From the NCBI RefSeq assembly GCF_024259515.1, contig NZ_JANBWE010000002.1:434001-498000 (forward strand): a stretch of 64,000 bases of DNA. Direction: 5' to 3'. Below the pieces are notes generated by a model that ran no database searches, was not told the origin of the DNA, and saw only the letters and a list, made by a program, of their open reading frames with translations. Source of the DNA: Salirhabdus salicampi (GTDB taxonomy: Bacteria; Bacillota; Bacilli; Bacillales; Alkalibacillaceae). The translations under genes were made by a program, and so were the position numbers. Shown in pieces: positions 17,346 through 25,518 of this stretch. Position 1 is the first letter of the stretch. Each line of letters starts with the position of its first letter.

Positions 17346-17962
17346 TACAAAAAGGGATTTGTCTCTTTTTCTTGTTCTATCGTTGTTTCAGGTCCATGAC
17401 CAGGAAGTACCTTTGTTTTTGCTGGTAATGACAATAGCTGTGTCGTAATGCTGTCTATTAATTGCTCATAATCTCCACCAGGTAAGTCTGTTCTTCCAAT
17501 ACTCCCATGAAACAATGTATCTCCTGAAACGACAATTCCCTCTTCATCAAAGCAAAAGGATAAGCTTCCAGGTGAATGTCCCGGTGTAGACACAACACGG
17601 ATTGCAAATGGTCCAATTGTGTGTGGTCCCTCTTCGATAAAATGATCCGCTTCTTTCACTACAACTGGAGGTAGTGAAAAAAATTGAGATCCGTTTAATT
17701 GAGGGTCACCAAGCCATTCTGACTCAACCTTACTCACATACATAGGGATATGAAACGTATCCCGAACGACATCGACTGCTCCAATATGATCAAAATGAGC
17801 ATGTGTTAATAAAATAGCCAGCGGTTTAAGTTCCTCTTGTTTTATATATGAAACAATTTTTTCCTCATCTCCCCCAGGGTCAACAATCAGTGCTTCCTTA
17901 CCCTTTTGTAACACATAGCAATTTGTTTCAACTAACCCTAATGGCATTCTTTTCCATTCCAT
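17345..17962 (-). CDS. yqgX: Metallo-beta-lactamase fold hydrolase YqgX
   Basis: A 205-residue MBL-fold protein of the glyoxalase II-like group. The metal motif THAHFDHIGAV, the STPGHSPGSL histidine, SGDTLFHGSIGR and VLPGHGPETT are all present. In B. subtilis YqgX is reported as a hydroxyacylglutathione- or bacillithiol-related glyoxalase; here that is inference. The start is the ATG at 17962 (MEWKRMPLGLVETNCYV) after AAGGAGTGTGATGAT; the open frame continues 56 codons upstream through non-coding sequence. Confidence 0.9.
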   Translation of the reverse strand: MEWKRMPLGLVETNCYVLQKGKEALIVDPGGDEEKIVSYIKQEELKPLAILLTHAHFDHIGAVDVVRDTFHIPMYVSKVESEWLGDPQLNGSQFFSLPPVVVKEADHFIEEGPHTIGPFAIRVVSTPGHSPGSLSFCFDEEGIVVSGDTLFHGSIGRTDLPGGDYEQLIDSITTQLLSLPAKTKVLPGHGPETTIEQEKETNPFL

Positions 17963-18117
17963 ATCATCACACTCCTTATTACATATTTTCATAAAAAAAC
18001 TCGACAAACACAAGAAAGTTTTATAAAATGTATGAGGAACTATTCCTTTATACATATTAATGATAGTATTGATTTTTTCCGTTTCACTCTTCCAGAGGCT
18101 AAGGGGGTCATGTGACA

Positions 18118-18279
18118 ATGGTATTAGCAATCATGTTGCTAGTCGCGACAATTTTGTGCGTATTTGCTGTACTGAGAGAAAGTAAAAACCGTAATATGTT
18201 TGCGGTTGGTTTCGCTGGTATATCCGCACTTATTTTCGGCTGGTTTTCCATTATGACAATAATCTCAGAACTGTTTTAA
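18118..18279 (+). CDS. yqgW: YqgW, DUF2759 small membrane protein
   Basis: A 53-residue protein, MVLAIMLLVATILCVFAVLR and onward, with two membrane segments (about 2-18 and 28-50) separated by a short charged loop with RESKNRN. AAGGGGG lies about ten bases before the ATG. This is the DUF2759 family, at the same place beside yqgX as in B. subtilis but divergent from it. Function unknown; it is easily missed because of its size. Confidence 0.8.
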   Translation: MVLAIMLLVATILCVFAVLRESKNRNMFAVGFAGISALIFGWFSIMTIISELF

Positions 18280-18298
18280 CAAATGAAAAAAGACTTTG

Positions 18299-18335
18299 CT
18301 AATAGTTCAGGTAATGCTTTACCTGAACTATTTTT
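18299..18335. terminator. Bidirectional terminator yqgW / yqgU
   Basis: AATAGTTCAGGTAA, a loop of three bases and TTACCTGAACTATT followed by T run. It serves the convergent yqgW and yqgU genes. Confidence 0.9.
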
Positions 18336-19494
18336 AATGCAAAGAAGAATGACCTTCCTCTCTATTACGGTCCCTCTTCAATAGGCCTATTACGTGTCCC
18401 GATTCAACAACAACGAGATTTTCTAGATCATCACCAATAAGGCAGCGTTGGCCATCTGATGAACAATCCAACCGTGAGGCATGCTCCACAGTCGTAATTA
18501 ACTGTTCCTTACCCGTATCCTTATGAAAGGCAATAAACTGATAGCCATCCTTATACTTTAACAATGAACTATGTTGTTTCGGTTTATACGTAAATAATAC
18601 TTGCCTTGTTTCATTCCATTCAAACGGAGGTGTCCACACATAACCTGCATGGGTTTCTAAGCTGGGCATTGTGAGAACCGATTCTTCTCTATGTTCTTGT
18701 TTGTTGTAAAATTTTAATTGGATTTGGTCACGCTGCTGTTTGCCCGTTATGGAAAGGAATTGCTCTTTCGTTGTCTTAAACATATAGACATGATCCATGA
18801 AGTACTCTTTTTCCCCACTACGAATATCATAAAGATGTGTAGATGCTGACAAGGTAGGTTCATCTGTCCAGTCAAAATAAACAACTTGTGTCGGACCATA
18901 CCATAATACTAATGGGTCGACCGGCAGTTGAGTAAATTGGCCCTTCTCCTCATGAATATCTAAAAGATAAACAGAAGGTTTTTCCTTTTGGGAATAAAAT
19001 GAAAGAAGAAGTTGCTCCTCTATATAGGGATTCCAATCCATTTCTACATAATCTGCTTCGTAATCGATTTGCTCCAACACAGCCCCAGTGTCACTTAAAA
19101 TCGTATAATACCGATTAGACCCTTCTTGTAATTCGAGTGCAAAGTACCTCTTATGATGACTAGCTTTCAATTGCAAAACCTCATATGAGGTTTCAAAGAA
19201 AACAGACTGATTGCCATTGTAAATATTAAATTTCATAATTTGATATATATCATTATTATTACGCACATAAAAAATATGATCGTTATCAAACCACGTTAAG
19301 ATCGAAACAAATCCATCTTCATCAATCGGTGCTAGGTTATCACGGTGTAAAAGTCCTAAAGACTTCTTACTAATCAGTGAAATATTATTTACGGCATGGT
19401 TCCCCTTTCCTTCATACTGATTGATACAAGCTGTTGTTATAAATAGAAAGGACACGATGGGTAGAAAGACGATTACAAAACGATTTATCACCAT
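18334..19494 (-). CDS. yqgU: Putative exported beta-propeller protein, YqgU-like
   Basis: A 386-residue protein with an N-terminal hydrophobic segment ending in FITTACIN. A lipoprotein-like cysteine sits about residue 23, but the -3 position is Thr, so lipidation is uncertain. The body shows repeated beta-strand blocks (YDIRSGEKEYF, LSFYSQKEKPSVYLLDI) suggestive of a WD40/TolB-like propeller. The position between yqgS and yqgW identifies it as YqgU, a putative lipoprotein of unknown function. ATG at 19494 has GAGGTG before it; an upstream ATG seven codons earlier lacks a ribosome site. Confidence 0.75.
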   Translation of the reverse strand: MVINRFVIVFLPIVSFLFITTACINQYEGKGNHAVNNISLISKKSLGLLHRDNLAPIDEDGFVSILTWFDNDHIFYVRNNNDIYQIMKFNIYNGNQSVFFETSYEVLQLKASHHKRYFALELQEGSNRYYTILSDTGAVLEQIDYEADYVEMDWNPYIEEQLLLSFYSQKEKPSVYLLDIHEEKGQFTQLPVDPLVLWYGPTQVVYFDWTDEPTLSASTHLYDIRSGEKEYFMDHVYMFKTTKEQFLSITGKQQRDQIQLKFYNKQEHREESVLTMPSLETHAGYVWTPPFEWNETRQVLFTYKPKQHSSLLKYKDGYQFIAFHKDTGKEQLITTVEHASRLDCSSDGQRCLIGDDLENLVVVESGHVIGLLKRDRNREEGHSSLH

Positions 19495-19580
19495 TATGAA
19501 CACCTCAAGCAACAAGTTTTTAATAATAAAGTACCCGCATCACTAACTTCGTTAGGATACGGGAACTTATTGGTGTTTCA

Positions 19581-21458
19581 CTATTCATCGTTGTTTGTTT
19601 CTTCATTGTCTGAAAAGTTATAGAATCGGAATAAGTCACCATAAATGATACGGTCCGAGTACTCTAATTCTAATAACACTTGATCCTTATACTCGTCACA
19701 ACCTGATGTGTCTTCCAGTATTTCTCCAGTTAACCGGTCATAACAAGTATCATTTGTGAATACATAATTTTCAGTTACAAAATCCCCGTTTCGGAAAGCT
19801 ACATATGGTTTACGGTCATTTGTAAACAAATCAGTACCAAATGTAATATCATCTTCAGGTTCAATCCCTAGTAAACTTAAGATGGTTGGTTTTAAGTCAA
19901 CTTGACCAGCAATTTTATCAAATGTTTTTGTTTCTTCATGGTCAGGAATATGAATAATCATTGGTACACGTTGCAGCTGTACATTATCATAAGGTGTAAT
20001 GTCCTTTTCCAGAAACATTCCCATTGCCCGATTATGATAATCACTAATACCATAATGGTCACCGGCTATAACAATGATTGACTCTTCATATAAACCAGCT
20101 TGCTTTAACTGCTCAAAAAATTGTTCAATTGCTTCATCCATGTACCGAACTGTTTGAACATATCCATTTAAAGTTCTAGAATTAGTTTCTAGTTTATCAA
20201 TGGAAGCATATTTTTGGTCCATCGTAAATGGGTGATGGTTTGTTAACGTAATGAAGTTCGTATAGAACGGTTGCGGTAAATTCTCTAAATATTTAATGGA
20301 CTGTTCAAAGAATGATTTATCTCCTAACCCCCAATCCCCTACTTTATTCTCTTCAGATACGTGGTAAAAACGTTCTGAGAAGAAATGGTCAAACCCTAAG
20401 GCATCATACATTACATCTCGGTTCCAAAAGCTTTTGTTATTTCCGTGGAATACAGCTGATGTGTATCCATGTTCTTTAATAATTTTTGGCATTGCATTGT
20501 ATTCGTTTTGTGCATGTGTAAAGAATACAGATGCATTTGGCAACGGATATAGTGAATTAGCCGTAATGAATTCTGAGTCAGAAGTCTTTCCTAAATTTGT
20601 TTGGTGGTAGAAGTTTTCAAAGTAATAGCTTTCTTCTATTAACTTGTTAAGGAATGGTGTAATTGGTTCACCATTTACTTCTTTATCTAACACAAACGTC
20701 TGAAGCGATTCTGCCGTAATGAAGATGACATTTTTCCCTTCAGCAATTCCCGACAAGTCTGATTTTTCATTGCTTGAAGCATTTTCACTTATATAGTGTT
20801 CGATTTCTTCAATTTCACTACCATCTGCCATTACACGTTGAACCTTTGTTTTTGAATGAATGACAACATCGTATATGTGATAATTGAATAAGCCAATATT
20901 TTTCACTAAATATTCACGATCGAAACTACGTAAGAATAAGTTCGGTCTTTCAATTTCAGCTAGGACAAAGTTTGCCACGAGAATACTTAAAGATAATGCA
21001 GAAATAGCCATTTTGCCTTTTTGTTTAAAACTAACAATTGTATTTTCATTTTTCTTCGCTAAATAAAATACTAGAATTATATCTAAAAAGAGAAAAATGT
21101 CCCCTGGTTTCACTAAATATGCAGCACTTGCCCCTAAATCACCAAAGTTTTTGAACTGTAGTAATGTAGGCAAAGTAATAAAATCCGTGAAGTTGCGGTA
21201 ATAGGCTAAATTCACATATAAAATAATGGTTCCAATTAAAGTCGTGTATTTAACGAATTTCTTCTGACGTTCTGGCTTCATCCATACTGCAAAGGTAAAT
21301 ATGATTAACGCTGTTGCAAATGGATTAATGAGCAATATTAATTCCTGAAGCGGGTTTTCAATTGATAAATTAAACACAAACCTGTATAAGATATATGTTT
21401 TAAAACCGAATAATAACGCAGCGATTAAAAACAGTGGTTTGTTAATTCGATGTAACAT
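19581..21458 (-). CDS. yqgS: LtaS-family polyglycerolphosphate synthase YqgS
   Basis: A 625-residue membrane enzyme with five N-terminal membrane segments (to about residue 180) and an external sulfatase-fold domain. The catalytic threonine lies in LGKTSDSEFI near 291, and metal ligands in ITAESLQ, LTNHHPF and GDHYGISDY. LtaS proteins use phosphatidylglycerol to polymerise or prime the glycerol-phosphate chain of lipoteichoic acid; in B. subtilis YqgS is one of four paralogues. This gene is monocistronic, with an ECF-like promoter upstream (21535-21561). The final acidic tail (after residue 610) is lineage-specific. Confidence 0.94.
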   Translation of the reverse strand: MLHRINKPLFLIAALLFGFKTYILYRFVFNLSIENPLQELILLINPFATALIIFTFAVWMKPERQKKFVKYTTLIGTIILYVNLAYYRNFTDFITLPTLLQFKNFGDLGASAAYLVKPGDIFLFLDIILVFYLAKKNENTIVSFKQKGKMAISALSLSILVANFVLAEIERPNLFLRSFDREYLVKNIGLFNYHIYDVVIHSKTKVQRVMADGSEIEEIEHYISENASSNEKSDLSGIAEGKNVIFITAESLQTFVLDKEVNGEPITPFLNKLIEESYYFENFYHQTNLGKTSDSEFITANSLYPLPNASVFFTHAQNEYNAMPKIIKEHGYTSAVFHGNNKSFWNRDVMYDALGFDHFFSERFYHVSEENKVGDWGLGDKSFFEQSIKYLENLPQPFYTNFITLTNHHPFTMDQKYASIDKLETNSRTLNGYVQTVRYMDEAIEQFFEQLKQAGLYEESIIVIAGDHYGISDYHNRAMGMFLEKDITPYDNVQLQRVPMIIHIPDHEETKTFDKIAGQVDLKPTILSLLGIEPEDDITFGTDLFTNDRKPYVAFRNGDFVTENYVFTNDTCYDRLTGEILEDTSGCDEYKDQVLLELEYSDRIIYGDLFRFYNFSDNEETNNDE

Positions 21459-21534
21459 GCTTTTTCCCCCTTAACCTCTAGCAGACCAGTTCTAGTATAT
21501 AGTCTATTGTTCTTTTATTTTTCTCATTTAATAA

Positions 21535-21561
21535 GACGTTGATTCCTGCAAAAATGTTTCA
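21535..21561 (-). promoter_or_regulatory. Candidate ECF sigma (SigM/SigX-type) promoter of yqgS
   Basis: On the minus strand TGAAAC (21561-21556), 17 bp, then CGTC (21538-21535), about 75 bp before the start codon. This matches the general TGAAAC/TGCAAC-16/17-CGTC pattern of B. subtilis envelope-stress sigma factors, which are known to control LtaS paralogues. The remaining 21459-21764 gap shows no other clear element. Confidence 0.5.
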
Positions 21562-21764
21562 CATTGTTTTACATTTCTTTTCACTATCTTTACTATTATT
21601 AACGTTCACAAAAAATAATACCGTTCAATTTAATGAAATTGTAAGAAATTTGAAATGGTCACTTATCTAACTTCTTTATTTTATACGTTTTTTTTGATTA
21701 GTCAAGAGACTTTTTCCGCGTCTTTGTCGTATCAATTCAAGCAATAACATATCTATTCTTACAC

Positions 21765-21800
21765 AGAAAAAACGTGAAATTACGTTCATTTCACGTTTTT
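21765..21800. terminator. Terminator after glcK
   Basis: AACGTGAAAT and ATTTCACGTT pair around a 7-nt loop, with an A run on one side and T run on the other; it can act in both directions but chiefly ends glcK. Confidence 0.88.
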
Positions 21801-21812
21801 AGTCCTTGGTTC

Positions 21813-22775
21813 CTATTTTTCTGTTTGTTGCTTTACAAGGTACGCTCCACCGATAACTCCTGCATCATTTCCTAATTTTGCAATCGAGAATTCACAAGCT
21901 GCAGCAGTTCGTTTTAATGTATAACCTTCAAAGGCATTTTTTACAGAAAGTAATAAAAGTTCACCAGCTTGCGCCATGCCACCGCCAATTACAATTTTTT
22001 CCGGATTAGTAGTAATAGCTAAATTCGCTAACACTAACCCTAATTTATCAGCCAAGAGCGAAACGATGTTATTCGCTACAACATCACCACGTTTTGCTTG
22101 TTGGAACACATCCTTTGCCGTTACAGTCCCTTTTTTCTCATAAACACTTTTTAGTGAAGTTTGTTCCCTCTTTGCAGCTTCAACCCCTAGTCTGGAAACA
22201 GCAGTAGCGGAGGCATAGGTTTCCAAACATCCTTGTCTACCGCAATTGCATCGAGGACCTTCGTTTGGCGTTACAGTAATATGACCGATTTCTCCCCCGG
22301 TACCATTTACCCCGTTTATGACATGGCCATTTACGACAACACCACCACCAACTCCAGTTCCTAAGGTTACTGCAATTAAATGCGGAACGTTACCGCCAGC
22401 ACCAACCCAATTTTCCCCTAAAGCCGCTAAATTTGCGTCATTTAGAACATAGGTAGGAAGTTGGAATAAATCGGCTAATTTTTCTTTTAGGGGAAAGTTT
22501 GTCCAACCAATATTGACTGCTTCTACTTCCCCTGATTGTTCATCAATAAACCCCGGTGCACCTACACCTAAGCCCATTAAATTGTTATGCCCCAACGATA
22601 ACGACTGCATTTTATCTTGAACGGAATCAAAAATGTCCTTTGGAATGTTGATACCGTCATCTGATTTATCGGTTTTAATTTCCCATTTATAAAAGATTTC
22701 CCCTGTCTTCGTCACAAAGGCAATTTTTACAGTTGTCCCCCCAATATCGATCCCTAAATAATATGTATCTTCCAT
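21813..22775 (-). CDS. glcK: Glucokinase (ROK family)
   Basis: A 320-residue ROK-family sugar kinase that phosphorylates glucose at C6 with ATP. The N-terminal phosphate loop is GIDIGGTTVKIAFV, the ROK zinc site is CNCGRQGCLETYAS, and GGEIGHITV supplies the substrate-binding Glu/His. TGTGVGGGVVV and GGGMAQAG are further ROK signatures. GAGGAGGTAA precedes the ATG. It forms the yqgQ-glcK pair as in B. subtilis, with an 18-bp gap. Confidence 0.95.
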   Translation of the reverse strand: MEDTYYLGIDIGGTTVKIAFVTKTGEIFYKWEIKTDKSDDGINIPKDIFDSVQDKMQSLSLGHNNLMGLGVGAPGFIDEQSGEVEAVNIGWTNFPLKEKLADLFQLPTYVLNDANLAALGENWVGAGGNVPHLIAVTLGTGVGGGVVVNGHVINGVNGTGGEIGHITVTPNEGPRCNCGRQGCLETYASATAVSRLGVEAAKREQTSLKSVYEKKGTVTAKDVFQQAKRGDVVANNIVSLLADKLGLVLANLAITTNPEKIVIGGGMAQAGELLLLSVKNAFEGYTLKRTAAACEFSIAKLGNDAGVIGGAYLVKQQTEK

Positions 22776-22793
22776 AATGCTGTTACCTCCTCA

Positions 22794-22994
22794 TTATCTT
22801 GTCTTTTTCGTTATATTGATTTCCTGCCGTATAAGTAAGAGAGCCATCTGGAATTGCTCACTCGTGATAAACCGTTCTTTATACAGTTCCCTAACTTCTT
22901 CTTCCATAAGCTCTAAATCAGCTATCCGATCTCCTACATATATTATAGTTCCAAATTGTTTTAACATTTGTTGTATATCATATATTGACTTCAT
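22794..22994 (-). CDS. yqgQ: YqgQ family small protein (DUF910)
   Basis: A 66-residue helical protein starting MKSIYDIQQMLKQFGTIIY, the conserved DUF910 start, with GGACGGTGATGAT before the ATG. The longer frame adds 15 residues without a ribosome site. The fold is a three-helix bundle in solved homologues and nucleic acid binding has been suggested, but no function is proven. It always precedes glcK in Bacillus. Confidence 0.88.
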   Translation of the reverse strand: MKSIYDIQQMLKQFGTIIYVGDRIADLELMEEEVRELYKERFITSEQFQMALLLIRQEINITKKTR

Positions 22995-23040
22995 ATCATC
23001 ACCGTCCTTATTATACCAATCCTTTTGGATGATAAACAAT

Positions 23041-23069
23041 AAAAAAAGACCGCTAAACCATTAGCGGTC
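23041..23069 (-). terminator. Terminator after the SpoVAF-like gene
   Basis: On the minus strand GACCGCTAATGGTTTAGCGGTC followed by TTTTTTT, directly after the coding end and before yqgQ, so yqgQ-glcK should have its own promoter. Confidence 0.9.
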
Positions 23070-24533
23070 AGGATCTCGGGGGTTTAAAAACGTAGGACGA
23101 CGATTTTTTAATGGAATTGGTGAACGAATGAGAATGTCCCGGAACGAACGGAATGAAAATGGAATAAATGGCCATAAATATGGTGTGTGAAATGTTTTGA
23201 TTTGTGCCAAGTATAAAATCCACAACGTAATGCCTAACACAAAACCGATTAGACCGAACATACTCGTAATGATGAGTAATATCATTCGAACAATGCGGTT
23301 AGCTAAACTTGTTTCATAACTTGGCGTTGCAAATGTTCCAATTGCTGCAATTGCAAGATACAAAACGACCTCATTCGAAAATAGACCAACTTCTACTGCA
23401 ACTTGGCCAATTAAAATGGCCGCTACTAAACCTAAGGCGGTGGCTAGTGATGATGGTGTATGAATGGCGGCCATCCTTAACATGTCTATCCCTATTTCTG
23501 CAATCAAAAACTGGACTAACAATGGGATAGCTCCCATATCTTGAGGGCCGATAAATTCCAAACCGGTTGGCAATAGTTCCGGGTTTTGACTTAATAAGTA
23601 ATACAGTGGTAATACAAACAGTGAAGCAAATACAGCGACAAAACGTACCAAACGTAAGTATGCACCTACAAATGGTTTTTGCCTGTATTCTTCAGCATGC
23701 TGCATATGATGCCAAAAAGTCGCTGGTGTAATCATGACACTTGGAGACCCATCAATAATAATAATGACATGCCCCTCGAATAAATGGGCAGCTGCCGTAT
23801 CAGGGCGTTCCGTATAACGAACTGTTGAGTAAGGGTTCCAATGCCTTCCCCCTAAAAACTCTTCAATCGTTTTTTCGGCCATTGGTAAACCGTCCGTGTC
23901 AACTTTACTTAGAGATTTTCGTAAATGATTTACTTTATCCTCATCAACAATATCTTCAATGTAACATAAGCAAATATCTGTCTTGGATCGCCTTCCAATT
24001 TGCATATACTCCATTCGTAAAGATCGATCACGTATTCTTCTTCTCGTTAGTGCAGTATTAAATACTAATGTTTCAACATAGCCGTCTCTCGACCCTCGTA
24101 CAACTTTTTCCGTATCCGGTTCTGCAGGTCCTCGGACCGGATATGTACGGGCATCAATCATAATTACTTGTTGAAGACCTTCCACCACTAATGCTGTTGG
24201 ACCCGCAAGTACTTGGTCTGCTACTTGATTTAAGTCATCAAGGTACTCAACCTCAACGTACGGAATATAGCGTTTTAATAACTTCTCTAATGGATCAGGT
24301 TTCAAATGCTCCGGTTCCAGCTTTGCTAACAATTTCATGATGAAGTGCAATATATCATCTTTCGCAAAGCCATCAATTAAAAACATCGCCATTTTCTTTT
24401 CAGCGTATTCCAAATCAAGATGGATGACATCAAAACTTTTGTCTACGCCTAATCGGTCACGTAAATATTTTACGTTGTCATCAAACCGTTTCTTAATAGG
24501 TTGTTTGTCGCTAGTTGACGTCATACATATCAC
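23061..24533 (-). CDS. spoVAF: GerA-family spore membrane protein, SpoVAF-like
   Basis: A 490-residue protein of the GerA A-subunit family. The cytoplasmic N-terminal half includes LGVDKSFDVIHLDLEYAEKK and EFLGGRHWNPYSTVRYTERP, and five membrane segments lie between about 285 and 460. The C-terminal tail ends RPTFLNPRDPDR. The overall pattern looks more like SpoVAF than a nutrient-receptor GerXA, but that choice is from memory and should be checked. SpoVAF is normally in the spoVA operon and is reported to form part of an ion channel amplifying germination signals. Here it stands alone between yqgQ and a divergent unknown gene. TAAGGTGAT precedes a start at 24533 or the second Met four codons later. 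Confidence 0.85.
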   Translation of the reverse strand: MICMTSTSDKQPIKKRFDDNVKYLRDRLGVDKSFDVIHLDLEYAEKKMAMFLIDGFAKDDILHFIMKLLAKLEPEHLKPDPLEKLLKRYIPYVEVEYLDDLNQVADQVLAGPTALVVEGLQQVIMIDARTYPVRGPAEPDTEKVVRGSRDGYVETLVFNTALTRRRIRDRSLRMEYMQIGRRSKTDICLCYIEDIVDEDKVNHLRKSLSKVDTDGLPMAEKTIEEFLGGRHWNPYSTVRYTERPDTAAAHLFEGHVIIIIDGSPSVMITPATFWHHMQHAEEYRQKPFVGAYLRLVRFVAVFASLFVLPLYYLLSQNPELLPTGLEFIGPQDMGAIPLLVQFLIAEIGIDMLRMAAIHTPSSLATALGLVAAILIGQVAVEVGLFSNEVVLYLAIAAIGTFATPSYETSLANRIVRMILLIITSMFGLIGFVLGITLWILYLAQIKTFHTPYLWPFIPFSFRSFRDILIRSPIPLKNRRPTFLNPRDPDR

Positions 24534-24651
24534 CTTACTATTGTTTGATGATATTAGTTTTCGTTATTAATTTCTAATCATACATTTCATAAGTTGAAAA
24601 TCAAAACATACATATTTAATTAAAGACAAGCAATGGGAAGAAGGGGCTTAC

Positions 24652-25518
24652 ATGAAAAGAAAATCGCTGTATATTTCTATTTCCATCGTTATCATACTTT
24701 TTTTTACTCTTTTCCTTTTTAGCCAAGAGGAGCAAAATGTCATCAAATATTTTCCCTTAGATGAATCAAGAGATTTTATTGAGCAAAGTACAAACCTACA
24801 ATTACTTACCGAAGTCGATGAAGATCGTTACAAAGTCATTTGGCGGGTACATTCCAAACTTGATGAACCTGCATATTTAAGACAAGACGTTTCTCTCTTA
24901 TTTGTTGATGGGAAATTAAAAGGACTGTTAAACAAATGGAAGGAAGAAGAGAACGAATTAGAGCAAGAAGGTATATTTACAGGTGAAGGGAGTAGCCACA
25001 TTGAAGCAGTTACGTTTCATCATGGCGAAATCCACTATCCAGATGATTTAATTAAGAGTGTTCAAGAAATGACGTATGATCAAATTTATGTAATTGATTC
25101 ACCTTTATCACCCATTGATTCATTTAAAAGACCGGAAAGTACCTCACAAAAGGAATGGAAAAAAACGTTGGATCACGCTGTAAACCAGCAATTGACATAT
25201 TACTGGAATCGCTGGATTACCCACTATAATGTAAGTAAGGAAGACTATATACAGATTCCATTAGTTCAATTGCCACAATATGAAGAAAAATCCCTCCCAA
25301 CTCTTAGCCAAAATCAAACACATCAAGTCATTGGCCAGCTATGGGAAGGATTGTATAAGAACATCGTGACAAACTTTAAAATTGCTAAAGAAAATAATAA
25401 ACCTTTTCAAACTTATATGCCACTTGTACTCGTGGATAAAAAGGGCTCACACCTTCTTGTTTTATATGAAGAAAATGGGCAAATACAAAAACTAATTCAA
25501 CGAATCCCGAACTTTTAA
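24652..25518 (+). CDS. Hypothetical membrane-anchored extracytoplasmic protein
   Basis: A 288-residue protein I do not recognise. Residues 6-23 form one membrane segment, after which an outward-facing domain of mixed helix and strand follows with no cysteines. An aromatic-rich block, NQQLTYYWNRWITHYNVSKE, lies near 185-205. GAAGAAGGGG lies before the ATG. It is divergent from the SpoVAF-like gene across 118 bp, and its last 27 bp overlap the end of gluP on the other strand, without a terminator. A role in the spore membrane is possible from context but is only a guess. Confidence 0.72.
   Translation: MKRKSLYISISIVIILFFTLFLFSQEEQNVIKYFPLDESRDFIEQSTNLQLLTEVDEDRYKVIWRVHSKLDEPAYLRQDVSLLFVDGKLKGLLNKWKEEENELEQEGIFTGEGSSHIEAVTFHHGEIHYPDDLIKSVQEMTYDQIYVIDSPLSPIDSFKRPESTSQKEWKKTLDHAVNQQLTYYWNRWITHYNVSKEDYIQIPLVQLPQYEEKSLPTLSQNQTHQVIGQLWEGLYKNIVTNFKIAKENNKPFQTYMPLVLVDKKGSHLLVLYEENGQIQKLIQRIPNF

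Noticed and set aside
17963..18130. 56-residue N-terminal extension of YqgX
   Set aside because: The extension has no ribosome site, overlaps the divergent yqgW start, and is not seen in the family.
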